A stretch of DNA of 45,342 bases from Burkholderiales bacterium (GCA_014860355.1 JACZJV010000160.1:1-45342), one strand, 5' to 3'. Numbered from the stretch's first letter, positions 18,140 through 26,492 are shown. The notes: a model not told the origin generated them from the sequence alone. Program-made: numbers and translations.

Positions 18140-19056
18140 AACGAGTGCTACTTGTGGCGGTTACTGCCCTACTGCTTATTAACGGTACGGCGTCGTGGGC
18201 GGGTAAATTAGAGGATGGCATTGCTGCTTCTAAGCGGGGCGACTATGCGATCGCATTGGGAATATTTAGGTCGCTTGCCGCGCGCGGGGATGCGGTAGCG
18301 CAAAACAGTCTCGGTGTAATGTATGTCAAAGGGCAGGGTGTAACGAAGGACTATGCGGAAGCGGTCAAGTGGCTTCGACTGGCAGCGGATCAGGGGTTGG
18401 CGAACGCACAATTCAATCTCGGGGTCATGTATAGAGAAGGTCGAGGCGTCGCCCAGGATTATTCACAAGCCTTTAGGTTGTATCGACTTGCAGCAGAGCA
18501 GGGGGATGCAGAAGGGCAAGGTGCGCTTGGCTCCATGTATAGGGAAGGGCTAGGCGTTACGCAGAATAACGCCGAGGCGCTCAAGTGGTATCAACTAGCC
18601 GCAGCACAGGGGGATGCGATAGCGCAAAGTAATCTTGGTCTGATGTATGGCAATGGGCGAGGTATTGCGCAAAACTATGCAGAAGCGGTCAAGTGGATTC
18701 GATTGGCAGCGACTCAAGGGTTGGCGGCCGCACAATCTGATCTTGGTCGAATGTACGCCAATGGGCAAGGTGTTCCGCACAACTATGTAGAAGCGCTCAA
18801 GTGGATTCGATTGGCAGCGGCTCAAGGGTTGGCGCGCGCACAATCTGATCTTGGTTTGATGTATGGCAAAGGGCAGGGCGTAGCGAAGGACTATATCCGT
18901 GCGCAGATGTGGGCGGATCTTGCTGCTGGGTCGGGCGATGGGATGGCGGTGACAATCCGCGACCGCTTAGCGACCGTACTAACGCCACAGCAAATCGCCC
19001 AAGCGCAGAAAATGGCGCAAGAATGTCAGGCGAGGAATTTCAAGGGATGCGACTGA
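18136..19056 (+). CDS. Secreted Sel1-repeat protein (island copy)
   Basis: This 306-residue protein has an N-terminal signal peptide (MKRVLLVAVTALLLI, cleavage near ASWAG) followed by about six 36-residue Sel1 (SLR) repeats with the pattern A-x2-W-x3-AA-x-QG-x-A-x-AQ-x2-LG-x2-Y-x2-G-x-GV, then a short tail. Sel1 proteins are periplasmic or exported scaffolds for protein-protein contacts. The start is a GTG preceded by AAGGGAT and overlaps the SNase remnant stop. Two neighbouring repeats (DNA 18682 and 18790, exactly 108 bases apart) are almost identical over their first 70 bases, which points to a recent duplication. A diverged relative lies at 30.9 kb in the core region. Confidence 0.85.
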   Translation: MKRVLLVAVTALLLINGTASWAGKLEDGIAASKRGDYAIALGIFRSLAARGDAVAQNSLGVMYVKGQGVTKDYAEAVKWLRLAADQGLANAQFNLGVMYREGRGVAQDYSQAFRLYRLAAEQGDAEGQGALGSMYREGLGVTQNNAEALKWYQLAAAQGDAIAQSNLGLMYGNGRGIAQNYAEAVKWIRLAATQGLAAAQSDLGRMYANGQGVPHNYVEALKWIRLAAAQGLARAQSDLGLMYGKGQGVAKDYIRAQMWADLAAGSGDGMAVTIRDRLATVLTPQQIAQAQKMAQECQARNFKGCD

Positions 19057-19143
19057 AATGGAACCAGCCGCAAGTGATGCTATCGCGCGACCATAAGAAA
19101 TCATCGTACAAATCTTGAGGGGTTGTATTCGGCGCTAAACGAT

Positions 19144-19293
19144 ATGGGCATCAAAACCTCGATTGCAGGGGGAGTCGCACCGGAACACAATCTGATTCCT
19201 CGAGCGCTCCGCGAGACTGAGAACGCACGGGGGCGTGCAGCGAAAGAGATTGCACGAATCTCTGGGAACACTAGGCGGCTGACTTCAAAGTAG
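19144..19293 (+). pseudogene. Possible gene remnant of unknown origin
   Basis: An open stretch of 49 codons from an ATG (and upstream without a start) reads MGIKTSIAGG...EHNLIPRALRE and ends RRLTSK. It is amphipathic and gene-like in composition, but I do not recognise it and it has no clear ribosome site. It lies between the Sel1 stop and SNase remnant 3, so I treat it as the 3' remains of a gene lost in rearrangement. Confidence 0.25.
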
Positions 19294-19296
19294 TTG

Positions 19297-19380
19297 GCCG
19301 CAAGACGCGGCCTGTGGGTGGATACTGAGCCTGTCCCGCCGTGGGAATGGAGGAAGGATTCGAAAGTCCGATTCCATTAA
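19297..19380 (+). pseudogene. Truncated thermonuclease (SNase), remnant 3
   Basis: Translation from 19297 gives AARRGLWVDTEPVPPWEWRK and ends at a TAA at 19378-19380. This is the last 20-odd residues of the same SNase family as at 14.2-14.5 kb and 17.96-18.14 kb. Nothing upstream in this frame matches the rest of the domain. Its DNA is clearly related to the corresponding part of remnant 2 but more diverged. Confidence 0.6.
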
Positions 19381-19442
19381 GAACAGACGATAGTGCTAGC
19401 CGGGGTCGGGTCAATGGTCTCGGTCTTGCGAGGACGCGAATC

Positions 19443-21857
19443 ATGAAAGGCTTTTTAGGTGGGATCTTTGGCAGGCCGGGCAAAGAGACAAGAGAATTAC
19501 AGGTCAAAGCTTCCCAGAAAAGTCCAGTCATCCATCACCAGAAATTAGCAGCCCCTTATAACCCCGGAGATCTCATCCGACAGGACTACGAAGTCCATAA
19601 GGTGCTAGGAGTAGGTGGCTGCGGAATCGTTTATCTGGTGTACTCGCGGCGCACGAAATCAGTATATGCGCTTAAGACTTTTCTGGATCATTTCCTAACG
19701 GATAAATCGGTAAGAGAACGATTTCGACGAGAGGCGGAGGTTTGGGTCAACCTGGAACGACATCCCTATCTTGTACGCGCTCACTTTGTCGAGGAAATCG
19801 AAGGCCGACTTTTTGTTGGAATGGAATACATTGCCCCAAACGAAGAAGGCATAAACAGTCTTTCAGATTATCTTGAACGTGGTTCGATATCTTTAGAACA
19901 ATGCTTGCACTGGGCAATTCAATTTTGCCACGGGATGGAACACGCATATTCAAAGGGTATCCGTTGTCATCGAGACATCAAACCGGCCAATATAATGATT
20001 GACCGGAATGCCGTCATTAAGATCTCAGACTTTGGTTTGGCTGGAGTATTACATACACCTAATTTGTCGTTGGTGGATTCCTGCGAACAAGAAATCGGCA
20101 ATGCCACTTCAATTCAAACATTTCAGGGGCTCAGCTTTGGAACACCGACTCATATGCCCCCGGAACAATTCGTTGATGCTGCGCAGTGTGATGAAAGAAG
20201 CGATATCTATAGCTTTGGTGTAGTCCTATATCAGATGCAAAATAATGGAGCTTTGCCTTTTCTTGCTCCATTACCCGGGGATGAGACTCATGCCGAGCAA
20301 ATGCGTTTCTGGGCGTCGATGTTCCAGTTACACGCCAAATCACCAACCCCGGCCTGTGAATCACCTATTGGTCCCATTATTAAACGATGCCTTGAGAAAG
20401 AGCGTAACAATCGTTACCAGACATTTGCGAAGCTACGCAGTGATATTGAAAAGATTCATTTCAAAAGAACGGGCAAGAAAATCTCACCCCCTGATATTCG
20501 TGAATACGATGCATGGGAGTGGAACAATAAAGGAGGCAGCTTTTACACACTAGGTCATTCTGAACAAGCGTTAGAGTGCTTTGACAAAGCTTTAGAAAGT
20601 GCCCCATGGTTTGTGGAGGTCTGGGCCAACAAATCGATTCTATTGAAATCCTTGGGCCGCCTCGATGAAGCCATGGACTGCATTAACAAAGCTCTTGAAT
20701 TGGATCCGCGTAATGCCCCGGCATTAACTAATAAAGGGTCGCTTTTAAACAAACTTAAGCAGTTCAATCAGGCCATTGATTGTTTTAATGAAGCTCTGCG
20801 TATCAACGATAAGCTATACGAAGCTTGGTCAAATAAGGGCGATGCTTTGATGAGTCTGGCTCGCTTTGACGAGGCACTAAGTTATTTTGATAAATCCTTG
20901 GCTCTTTTTCGTAAAGCAGCCGAAGTATGGCACCACAAGGCCATATGCCTACAAGCTCTCGGCAAGACCAAAGCCGCCATTGAATGCTGCGACAACGCAA
21001 TCGAAATAAACCCTCATGCAAGTGTGGCGTTGCACACAAAAGCAATGTCTCTTAGTGCTCTCGGAAACCATGATTCAGCTTACTCTGCGATTAAGCGAGC
21101 TTTGTCCATTGAGCCATCTAATCCCATGGCGTTGTTCATTAGGGCCGGGATCGAGGAGGCGTTGGGGAAAGAATCAGACGCGCTAAATTCGTACCGGGAA
21201 TTCTTGAAGCTTTCCAGTCAAGAGGATGACGAGCAGATTCATTTTGCGAATATGCGTGTTCGGTATATGGAGACAAAGGATGATGAGCCCGCGTCGATAA
21301 AAGCCGCGAAATATCGATTAGCCAAAGAGGCATTGACCTACCCAGGTAAGATGCCTCATATAAGAGCTTTGAACGATCTTGCCAGTGCTTATAAGGAAGT
21401 GAAGCAATACGATAAGGCCATATTGACCTACAACGAAGCCATTTCAATGATCGAATCAAAGTATGGACCGGATTCACCGGTTATCTTATTGGCTCCGACA
21501 CTTAACAACTGTGCGAATTTGTATCACGGGCTGGGTAGGTATATGGAGGCCAAGACTCTCTATGAGCGAGCGATCGCGCTCGTCGAAAAAGACGAGACAT
21601 ATGGTCCTGAGAATCAAAATCTTGGAGCATTTCTGACGGGCCTTGCTGCACTTCAAAATGACTTGGGAATTTATTCCGAAGCGCAATTATTATGTGAACG
21701 CGCTTTGCTAATAAAGGAAAAAGCGTTCGGTTCTGACGCCATTCAGCTTGTGGCAACGTTAGAGCATTATGCTTATGCACTGGAAAGAAATGGGCTCGGA
21801 AGTAAATCTGTTGAGGTCAAGTCACGGTTGAATCGAATTCGTAAAAGAGCGAATTAG
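19443..21857 (+). CDS. Ser/Thr protein kinase with C-terminal tetratricopeptide repeats
   Basis: The protein is 804 residues from the ATG at 19443. An upstream in-frame ATG at 19341 lies inside SNase remnant 3 and is rejected. Kinase motifs are the glycine loop GVGGCGIV (56-63), the lysine in YALKTF (K78), HRDIKPANIM with D178, DFG starting at D196, and MPPEQF in place of APE. From about residue 365 to the end there are roughly ten TPR units, the first set of the 34-residue type and the last three of the kinesin-light-chain type. There is no membrane segment or FHA domain. The gene is visibly AT-richer than its neighbours, suggesting separate acquisition. Kinase-TPR proteins of this kind often act as signal integrators; here a defence role rests only on location. 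Confidence 0.85.
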   Translation: MKGFLGGIFGRPGKETRELQVKASQKSPVIHHQKLAAPYNPGDLIRQDYEVHKVLGVGGCGIVYLVYSRRTKSVYALKTFLDHFLTDKSVRERFRREAEVWVNLERHPYLVRAHFVEEIEGRLFVGMEYIAPNEEGINSLSDYLERGSISLEQCLHWAIQFCHGMEHAYSKGIRCHRDIKPANIMIDRNAVIKISDFGLAGVLHTPNLSLVDSCEQEIGNATSIQTFQGLSFGTPTHMPPEQFVDAAQCDERSDIYSFGVVLYQMQNNGALPFLAPLPGDETHAEQMRFWASMFQLHAKSPTPACESPIGPIIKRCLEKERNNRYQTFAKLRSDIEKIHFKRTGKKISPPDIREYDAWEWNNKGGSFYTLGHSEQALECFDKALESAPWFVEVWANKSILLKSLGRLDEAMDCINKALELDPRNAPALTNKGSLLNKLKQFNQAIDCFNEALRINDKLYEAWSNKGDALMSLARFDEALSYFDKSLALFRKAAEVWHHKAICLQALGKTKAAIECCDNAIEINPHASVALHTKAMSLSALGNHDSAYSAIKRALSIEPSNPMALFIRAGIEEALGKESDALNSYREFLKLSSQEDDEQIHFANMRVRYMETKDDEPASIKAAKYRLAKEALTYPGKMPHIRALNDLASAYKEVKQYDKAILTYNEAISMIESKYGPDSPVILLAPTLNNCANLYHGLGRYMEAKTLYERAIALVEKDETYGPENQNLGAFLTGLAALQNDLGIYSEAQLLCERALLIKEKAFGSDAIQLVATLEHYAYALERNGLGSKSVEVKSRLNRIRKRAN

Positions 21858-21905
21858 CGGGGAGCTATCATCAAATCGTGAGTATGGCGGGATGGTCCCC
21901 CTGGT

Positions 21906-22190
21906 ATGAACGCCGCAACCTTTTTAGCAGCCATAAGACGCCGCACTCGCTTTACCTCGGCCCACCGTGACCCATTGGTGGCGGCGTGGCGCTACCTCGA
22001 CGAATACGGCGAGTCGGCCGAAGCTCAGGCGCTTCGCAAAGCCATCAAGGCGCTGGCGGTCAAGGACGGGGAATTCTCCGAGTCAGAAGTCTGGCTATTC
22101 AGCACCGAAGCCATTACGCTCGTCGCTGCGTTAATTGACGCGCGATTGGAGGGGCGCTATCCGGAGCTAGACTGGTGGGTCGTTGTTTAG
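21906..22190 (+). CDS. Small protein of unknown function (94 aa)
   Basis: This 94-residue frame has good coding character: charged, helical, and ending in the hydrophobic tail LDWWVVV. I do not recognise a family. It starts 49 bases after the kinase-TPR stop on the same strand, so co-transcription is possible. There is no signal peptide, cysteine motif or DNA-binding motif. The ribosome site is weak. Confidence 0.5.
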   Translation: MNAATFLAAIRRRTRFTSAHRDPLVAAWRYLDEYGESAEAQALRKAIKALAVKDGEFSESEVWLFSTEAITLVAALIDARLEGRYPELDWWVVV

Positions 22191-22218
22191 GATCGTTTTC
22201 GGTCACATGGAGCCTGGC

Positions 22219-22328
22219 TGGCCGCGATCGGCCAAAACCGGACGGCCAAGAATTTTCTCCAAGTACGCACTCGCTCGTGGCCACGCGATGCGCTTAAGCC
22301 AAGAGATTCGCAGGGGAACAGACCCTGC
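22219..22328. other. Two short hairpins in the gap before the DUF4062 gene
   Basis: The first is tggccg-cgat-cggcca at 22219-22234. The second is gcaggg at 22310-22315 pairing with ccctgc at 22323-22328. Neither has a T tract. The first could end the small upstream gene. The second is reminiscent of short palindromes left by mobile repeats, but it is too short to assign. Confidence 0.3.
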
Positions 22329-22398
22329 TGTTTGCTAGACCTAGAATCTGCAACCCCTGTAGTATGTGACCGGAAGATTTTGCTGCTGTAATGATGAT

Positions 22399-24870
22399 AT
22401 GACTGATTACCGAAAAATCGTAAAAGTATTCCTTGCGTCGCCAGGGGATCTTGTCGACGAACGTGTGGCTACGAAATCAGTGGTCGATGAGCTCAATGCC
22501 ATGATCGCCGATGAATTTGGCTATCAAATCGAATTGGTCGGGTGGGAAGACACAGTCTCCGTCTATGGACGCCCCCAGACTACTATCAACCTTGATCTCA
22601 AGGGATGCGAGCTCTTCGTAGGCCTGATGTGGAAGAAGTGGGGAACACCCCCTGATGTGTCGGGCTTCTACTCGTCAGGGTTCGAAGAAGAGTATGAGAC
22701 TTCGGTCAAGCGCCGATTGAGCGAGGGCAGTCCTGAGATCAGTCTCCTATTCAAGGAAATTAACCCAGCGTTTCTTAGTGATCCGGGCGAGGATTTAAAA
22801 AAGGTCTTGGCGTTCAAGGAAAGGCTTACTGCCGAAAAAAGTATTTTGTTCGAAAATTTCGCCGACATCCGCGATTTCGAAAAGAGAATCCGGCGGTGTA
22901 TCTGGAATTATGTAATCCGACTTCGGGCCCAAGATATCAACGACGCTTCGATAAAGAAACAGGCGCCTACAACAGGAGGTGAGAAGCAACAAACGGCGGA
23001 AACCGTCGATTCGCCCCCTGAGACGCCACTTTCCATCGAGGGCGCAAAATTCCTCCGCGAGCTTATTGCAAAGACTGAACGTAGTGCCGCTGAGGAGTCC
23101 ATTGCGGCAGTGGAGATCGCCCGGTTTCGGTTGCTCGCAAATCTTCTTGGAAGACAGGGAAATGATGACCGCTCGCTTGGCGTTCATGATGCGAATCTAA
23201 TGTTTTCTGAAGGTAAGGCGTTCACTTTCGGGCGTTTCGAACTGCTGGGGCTTATCCGAACGGGACTTAGGAACTTCTCAGAGGGGAACACACCGCTTTG
23301 GTACTGGCTCGCAGCGGCTGACGGCTTCTCGCTGCAAATCTTGCAGGCCTACTCGGTAGTGGGGGGCGATTCAGAACGCGCCGGCGCAGTCGCAGCGATG
23401 AGATTGATCGCTGAACCGCTTCCCTCCGACAATCGCGATGAGTTTCTTGATCATTGGTTTGTCAAAGAGTCGCCGAGTACACTAAGAGTGGCTGCTTTAG
23501 GCTATCTTGGTGATTACGGCACCACTTTAGACCTTGCGAAAATTCGTAAGGAGTTTGATAGAGGCGACAACCAGACCGTAGGCGCCGCTGCAGATGCAAT
23601 CATACGCATCAGCCTTAGAGACAGCCGGGGAAAAGGAATCGACGCCCTCTATGAGCTGCAGCCTACCTCTATCAGTGATCATGTTCAGAAGGCGCTATTT
23701 GACAGCGGACCTGCGATGAGTTCCGAGACTATTGTGGGCGGGATAAGCCACCGAAGCTCTGAGGTCCGTCGTATTGCGGTCGGTTTAGCTCGCAGCCGAC
23801 ACATGTTGCCCAATGAGATGGCAGAGCGATTGATAAATGATGGTGATGTGGCCGTGAGATATGAGGCCCTTATGTCTCTCGTCGACGCTGGCCGCCCATT
23901 TTCCGATGGCGAAGCTAAAATGGTTCTTGCCGGCCCAGCCCGATCCCGCGGCCTGATCGGTAGCTTAATGACGCTCGGTTCCTACGATCCGGAGGTGGAT
24001 CGACGTTTCGAGCAGTTCCGAAGACAGCGTCTACACTCCTTAAGCGACAGGGAACTTGAGGAAGCTGCCACCGAAAGTTCAATCTTCGATCAAGAGGAAG
24101 AGTTCGTCTTGGCTGAACGGCATTTCAGTCTTCGTGGTGAGGAATTGCGACGACGGGTTGATGATCAATACAACGCGAGATTCTCTCGAGAGATCGAGAA
24201 AACCGTCGAGATCTCTGGAAGCGCAGAAGCAGAACTCGTCAAGAAGACACGTTCTCTTGAAAGTTATACCCGTAAGGAACTCACCCGGCGTGGCTTAGAC
24301 ATTATATGTCGCCAAGCTGACCCGAGCGACCTGGAGCGCGTGCGAGCGACACTGAGGAGCGGTTTTGTCGATTACTCCGCCACAGACATCGAATATCTTC
24401 GACGATTCGGCGAGTGGGAAGATATTCACTTGATTATCGAGGCGGTGAAACGCCCAGAGGCCGGTTCACATCGGAGCATTCTTGGGTCTGCGCTTGACGA
24501 CTCAAAATACCGAGATGCAGCGCGTGCGATAAATACGTTAGGTCGAAATAGACTAGCTGAAGTGTTGGCAATGTTGGCACCCAGCGAGTTGTTGGTCCAA
24601 CTTGTAGCAGGCATTCCGGACAAAGCTTTTCGTAGCCTTAACGATGCCGCAATCATGCTCCTGTTGCGCTCAGAGGCCGAACAGGTTCGCAAGTTCGCTG
24701 CTCTCAAGTGTGTCCGCGCGTTATCAAAGCGGCGTCTATCCAAGCTTCTCGCTGCCTATATGTCGCCAAATCAATTTCGTTACTACAATGTTGTTCATTG
24801 GCTCGATTTTGGAATATCGACGCCTAGAGATCGGGCATCGCCAGCAGCCAAGAAATTACTCAATAAGTAG
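22399..24870 (+). CDS. DUF4062 protein with HEAT-like repeat region
   Basis: The protein is 823 residues from the ATG at 22399 (an in-frame GTG at 22366 is an alternative). The N-terminal 110-170 residues match DUF4062: KVFLASPGDLVDER, then LVGWEDTV, then LFVGLMWKKWGTP and GFEEEYE. DUF4062 is a TIR-like/Rossmann fold often placed at the front of large STAND-type or repeat proteins. The rest is alpha-helical with irregular HEAT-like repeats (for example SSEVRRIAVGLARSRH and DVAVRYEALMSLVDAG near 455-500). I see no P-loop. TIR-like plus helical repeats suggests a sensor-effector protein in phage defence, but enzymatic activity is unproven. It is the last gene before the island boundary. Confidence 0.8.
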   Translation: MTDYRKIVKVFLASPGDLVDERVATKSVVDELNAMIADEFGYQIELVGWEDTVSVYGRPQTTINLDLKGCELFVGLMWKKWGTPPDVSGFYSSGFEEEYETSVKRRLSEGSPEISLLFKEINPAFLSDPGEDLKKVLAFKERLTAEKSILFENFADIRDFEKRIRRCIWNYVIRLRAQDINDASIKKQAPTTGGEKQQTAETVDSPPETPLSIEGAKFLRELIAKTERSAAEESIAAVEIARFRLLANLLGRQGNDDRSLGVHDANLMFSEGKAFTFGRFELLGLIRTGLRNFSEGNTPLWYWLAAADGFSLQILQAYSVVGGDSERAGAVAAMRLIAEPLPSDNRDEFLDHWFVKESPSTLRVAALGYLGDYGTTLDLAKIRKEFDRGDNQTVGAAADAIIRISLRDSRGKGIDALYELQPTSISDHVQKALFDSGPAMSSETIVGGISHRSSEVRRIAVGLARSRHMLPNEMAERLINDGDVAVRYEALMSLVDAGRPFSDGEAKMVLAGPARSRGLIGSLMTLGSYDPEVDRRFEQFRRQRLHSLSDRELEEAATESSIFDQEEEFVLAERHFSLRGEELRRRVDDQYNARFSREIEKTVEISGSAEAELVKKTRSLESYTRKELTRRGLDIICRQADPSDLERVRATLRSGFVDYSATDIEYLRRFGEWEDIHLIIEAVKRPEAGSHRSILGSALDDSKYRDAARAINTLGRNRLAEVLAMLAPSELLVQLVAGIPDKAFRSLNDAAIMLLLRSEAEQVRKFAALKCVRALSKRRLSKLLAAYMSPNQFRYYNVVHWLDFGISTPRDRASPAAKKLLNK

Positions 24871-24909
24871 TGGAGCCACCAAAACGAGCGGATATCCGCC
24901 GTAGGAGCG

Positions 24910-24973
24910 GCGGGACACTGGCGGGACACTGAGGCACAAAAAAGGGGAAATACCCAGAGTAAGTGAGAGTAAG
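24910..24973. repeat. Short direct repeats near the attachment site
   Basis: The 11-mer gcgggacactg is present twice in perfect tandem at 24910-24920 and 24921-24931. The 8-mer agagtaag is present at 24956-24963 and 24966-24973, ten bases apart, one helical turn. They lie 60-125 bases inside the tRNA fragment on the island side, where integrase arm-type sites are expected. That role is inference. Confidence 0.45.
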
Positions 24974-25034
24974 CAAGTGACTGATTGAATTGCTGTTGAT
25001 AGTTTTGGAGTGCGCTGGATTTCTCCATTCCTGC

Positions 25035-25081
25035 GATTGTGATTCCGGTTGTCGTGGGTTCGAGCCCCATCAGCCACCCCA
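25035..25081 (+). other. Island attachment site: 3' part of tRNA-His (anticodon loop to CCA)
   Basis: Bases 25035-25081 match the 3' part of a tRNA-His gene. They contain the anticodon GTG (25039-25041) in the loop TTGTGAT, the right half of the anticodon stem TCCGG, a T arm GTGGG-TTCGAGC-CCCAT, the acceptor strand CAGCCAC, the histidine-specific discriminator C (25078) and encoded CCA (25079-25081). The left anticodon stem, D arm and 5' acceptor strand are absent, because the sequence before 25035 does not pair. This is not a functional tRNA. A 3' tRNA duplication at the end of accessory DNA is the classic att site left by a tyrosine integrase. The orientation places the intact tRNA-His to the left of the window. 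Confidence 0.85.
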
Positions 25082-25138
25082 TCTCCCATCGCGCCGCGGA
25101 TGCTGGCGCCGTCGCGCCGGCGCGAGCTGCGACCGTAG

Positions 25139-25531
25139 TCAGAGCGCGCGCATCACCCGTTGCAGCTTTTCGCGCACTTCGATGCCGATCGGACCGACAT
25201 CGGGGTTGCTGGTCATCTGCCCCATCATCCCGGGATCCAGGAATTCCACCTGTACCGTGCCGGCGGCGTCCTGGCGGACCACGACGTTACAGGGCAGCAG
25301 CAGGCCGATGCTAGGCTCTGCCGTGAGCGCGCGCCTGGCCAATGCCGGATTGCAGGCGCCCAGAATGCGGTAAGGCGGGATGTTGTGATCGAGCTTCTTC
25401 TTCAGGGTGGAGGCGACGTCGATTTCGGTCAACACGCCGAAGCCCTCCTTTTGCAATTCGGCAGTGACTTTGGCCAGTGCCTGGTCGAAACTCAATGCAA
25501 CGGATTTGCCGAAGCCGTAACGATTTTCCAT
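25139..25531 (-). CDS. DUF302 domain protein
   Basis: The protein is 130 residues. The sequence MENRYGFGKSVALSFDQALAKV through KVTAELQKEGFGVLTEID, followed by NIPPYRILGACNPALARRAL and IGLLLPCNVVV, is the standard DUF302 pattern. DUF302 proteins are small soluble proteins of unsettled function, often near thiol or metal and sulfur genes. I start at the ATG whose codon overlaps the region just after the stop of the upstream small gene (2 bases apart), which suggests coupling. A longer frame to 25681 runs antisense-free but lacks family support. Confidence 0.85.
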   Translation of the reverse strand: MENRYGFGKSVALSFDQALAKVTAELQKEGFGVLTEIDVASTLKKKLDHNIPPYRILGACNPALARRALTAEPSIGLLLPCNVVVRQDAAGTVQVEFLDPGMMGQMTSNPDVGPIGIEVREKLQRVMRAL

Positions 25532-25533
25532 GG

Positions 25534-25722
25534 TCAGCGTCCAGACGCCTGTTTGGCCTGGGCCGGCAGAAACCCATAGCCCCGGTCTTTCGCATTGGAG
25601 AGGCAGGCTTCGTAATTGGTATAGCCTTTGGATGATTCGGCTACCACGGACTGGCCGGCGCCTATTTGTTGCCAGTTCCATTGATGGCCGCCGTCCATAT
25701 AAAAGCGCCAGGTCACATTCAT
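25534..25722 (-). CDS. Small conserved-looking protein, unknown function
   Basis: This 62-residue protein has the pattern WRFYMDGG...WNWQQIG, then SSKGYTNYEACLSNAKDRGY, which resembles small DUF1508-like (YegP) folds in layout; that is only a resemblance. A good ribosome site (AAGAGGT) lies 8 bases before the ATG. It precedes the DUF302 gene by 2 bases in the same direction, so the two are likely expressed together. Confidence 0.6.
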   Translation of the reverse strand: MNVTWRFYMDGGHQWNWQQIGAGQSVVAESSKGYTNYEACLSNAKDRGYGFLPAQAKQASGR

Positions 25723-25823
25723 CTGCAGATACCTCTTCGTTTACGAGCGTATTGAATCATAACAGGAAATTCAAAACGTTCGCAGGGTCCGGCGCGATCT
25801 GGTCGGATTGCGTGGCATATGTT

Positions 25824-26492
25824 TCAGCGACAGGCCGGACCCTCGTTTGCGGCAGGCGGCTTCGCTTGCAGCAAGCCACAGCGCTGAAACTGCAGGAACA
25901 GTTCGCGGCACACCCAGGCGTCCGTAGCAGCGTAAGTGATCTGCGCCGCGCTCAGGCGCGGTGCAGCCCAGTTCGAGGTGCGCGCGCCCTTGGGTATTCG
26001 AACCCGGAGAAAGATTCCGGCGAGGTTGCGCAAGCCGGTCTGATCCAGACGCCAACGCCTGGCGATGACGCCCAGATCGAGCGTGTTCTGTTCCACAAAC
26101 GGAAACAACAGCTTGAGGGAGCGCAAATCGTTGGCCAGGGCGACGCCGACCTTGATCACGCGGGTTTGCGTCAGCAACTCTGCGAGGACCTGGAACACCT
26201 GTGTTTCGCGCAACTGGAACAAATAGACCCTGCGCGCAGTGGCAGCCTGGACCAGGCAGGGCAGGTGAACTTCGCCTTTCCTGAATGCGGGCCGCGTCTC
26301 GGTATCGAAGCCGACGACGTCTTCCCGCCGCAAATCCTCTACGGCGCGCTCCAGGTCCGCCGGCGTGGTCACCAGGCACACCTCGCCCTCGTAGCGGCGT
26401 ATCGGCAGAGCTGCCATTTCTTCCCGAGAAATCGAGCGGGCGATCTCATTCTGAATCGTGTTTGCGCTTGCGGGATTCACGGTGTTGTTCAA
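25824..26492 (-). CDS. DEDDy 3'-5' exonuclease (RNase D/WRN-exo type)
   Basis: This 222-residue protein has the three exonuclease motifs: GFDTETRP (D63, E65), VALANDLRSL (D122) and YAATDAW (Y187, D191). That is the DEDDy set of RNase D and Werner-type exonuclease domains. There is no HRDC domain, so it is a stand-alone exonuclease, shorter than RNase D. It probably trims RNA or DNA 3' ends in the cytoplasm. It reads divergently from the Tat-signal protein gene, with a 122-base shared upstream region. Confidence 0.88.
   Translation of the reverse strand: MNNTVNPASANTIQNEIARSISREEMAALPIRRYEGEVCLVTTPADLERAVEDLRREDVVGFDTETRPAFRKGEVHLPCLVQAATARRVYLFQLRETQVFQVLAELLTQTRVIKVGVALANDLRSLKLLFPFVEQNTLDLGVIARRWRLDQTGLRNLAGIFLRVRIPKGARTSNWAAPRLSAAQITYAATDAWVCRELFLQFQRCGLLQAKPPAANEGPACR

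Noticed and set aside
22310-22340. A short palindrome resembling the ends of REP-type mobile repeats
   Set aside because: Only six paired bases and no second copy in the window.
24795-25089. Minus-strand frames beginning with MGLEPTTTG-like or ARTHDNRNHN peptides
   Set aside because: These are the familiar false translations of a tRNA 3' end and att region. No protein family supports them.
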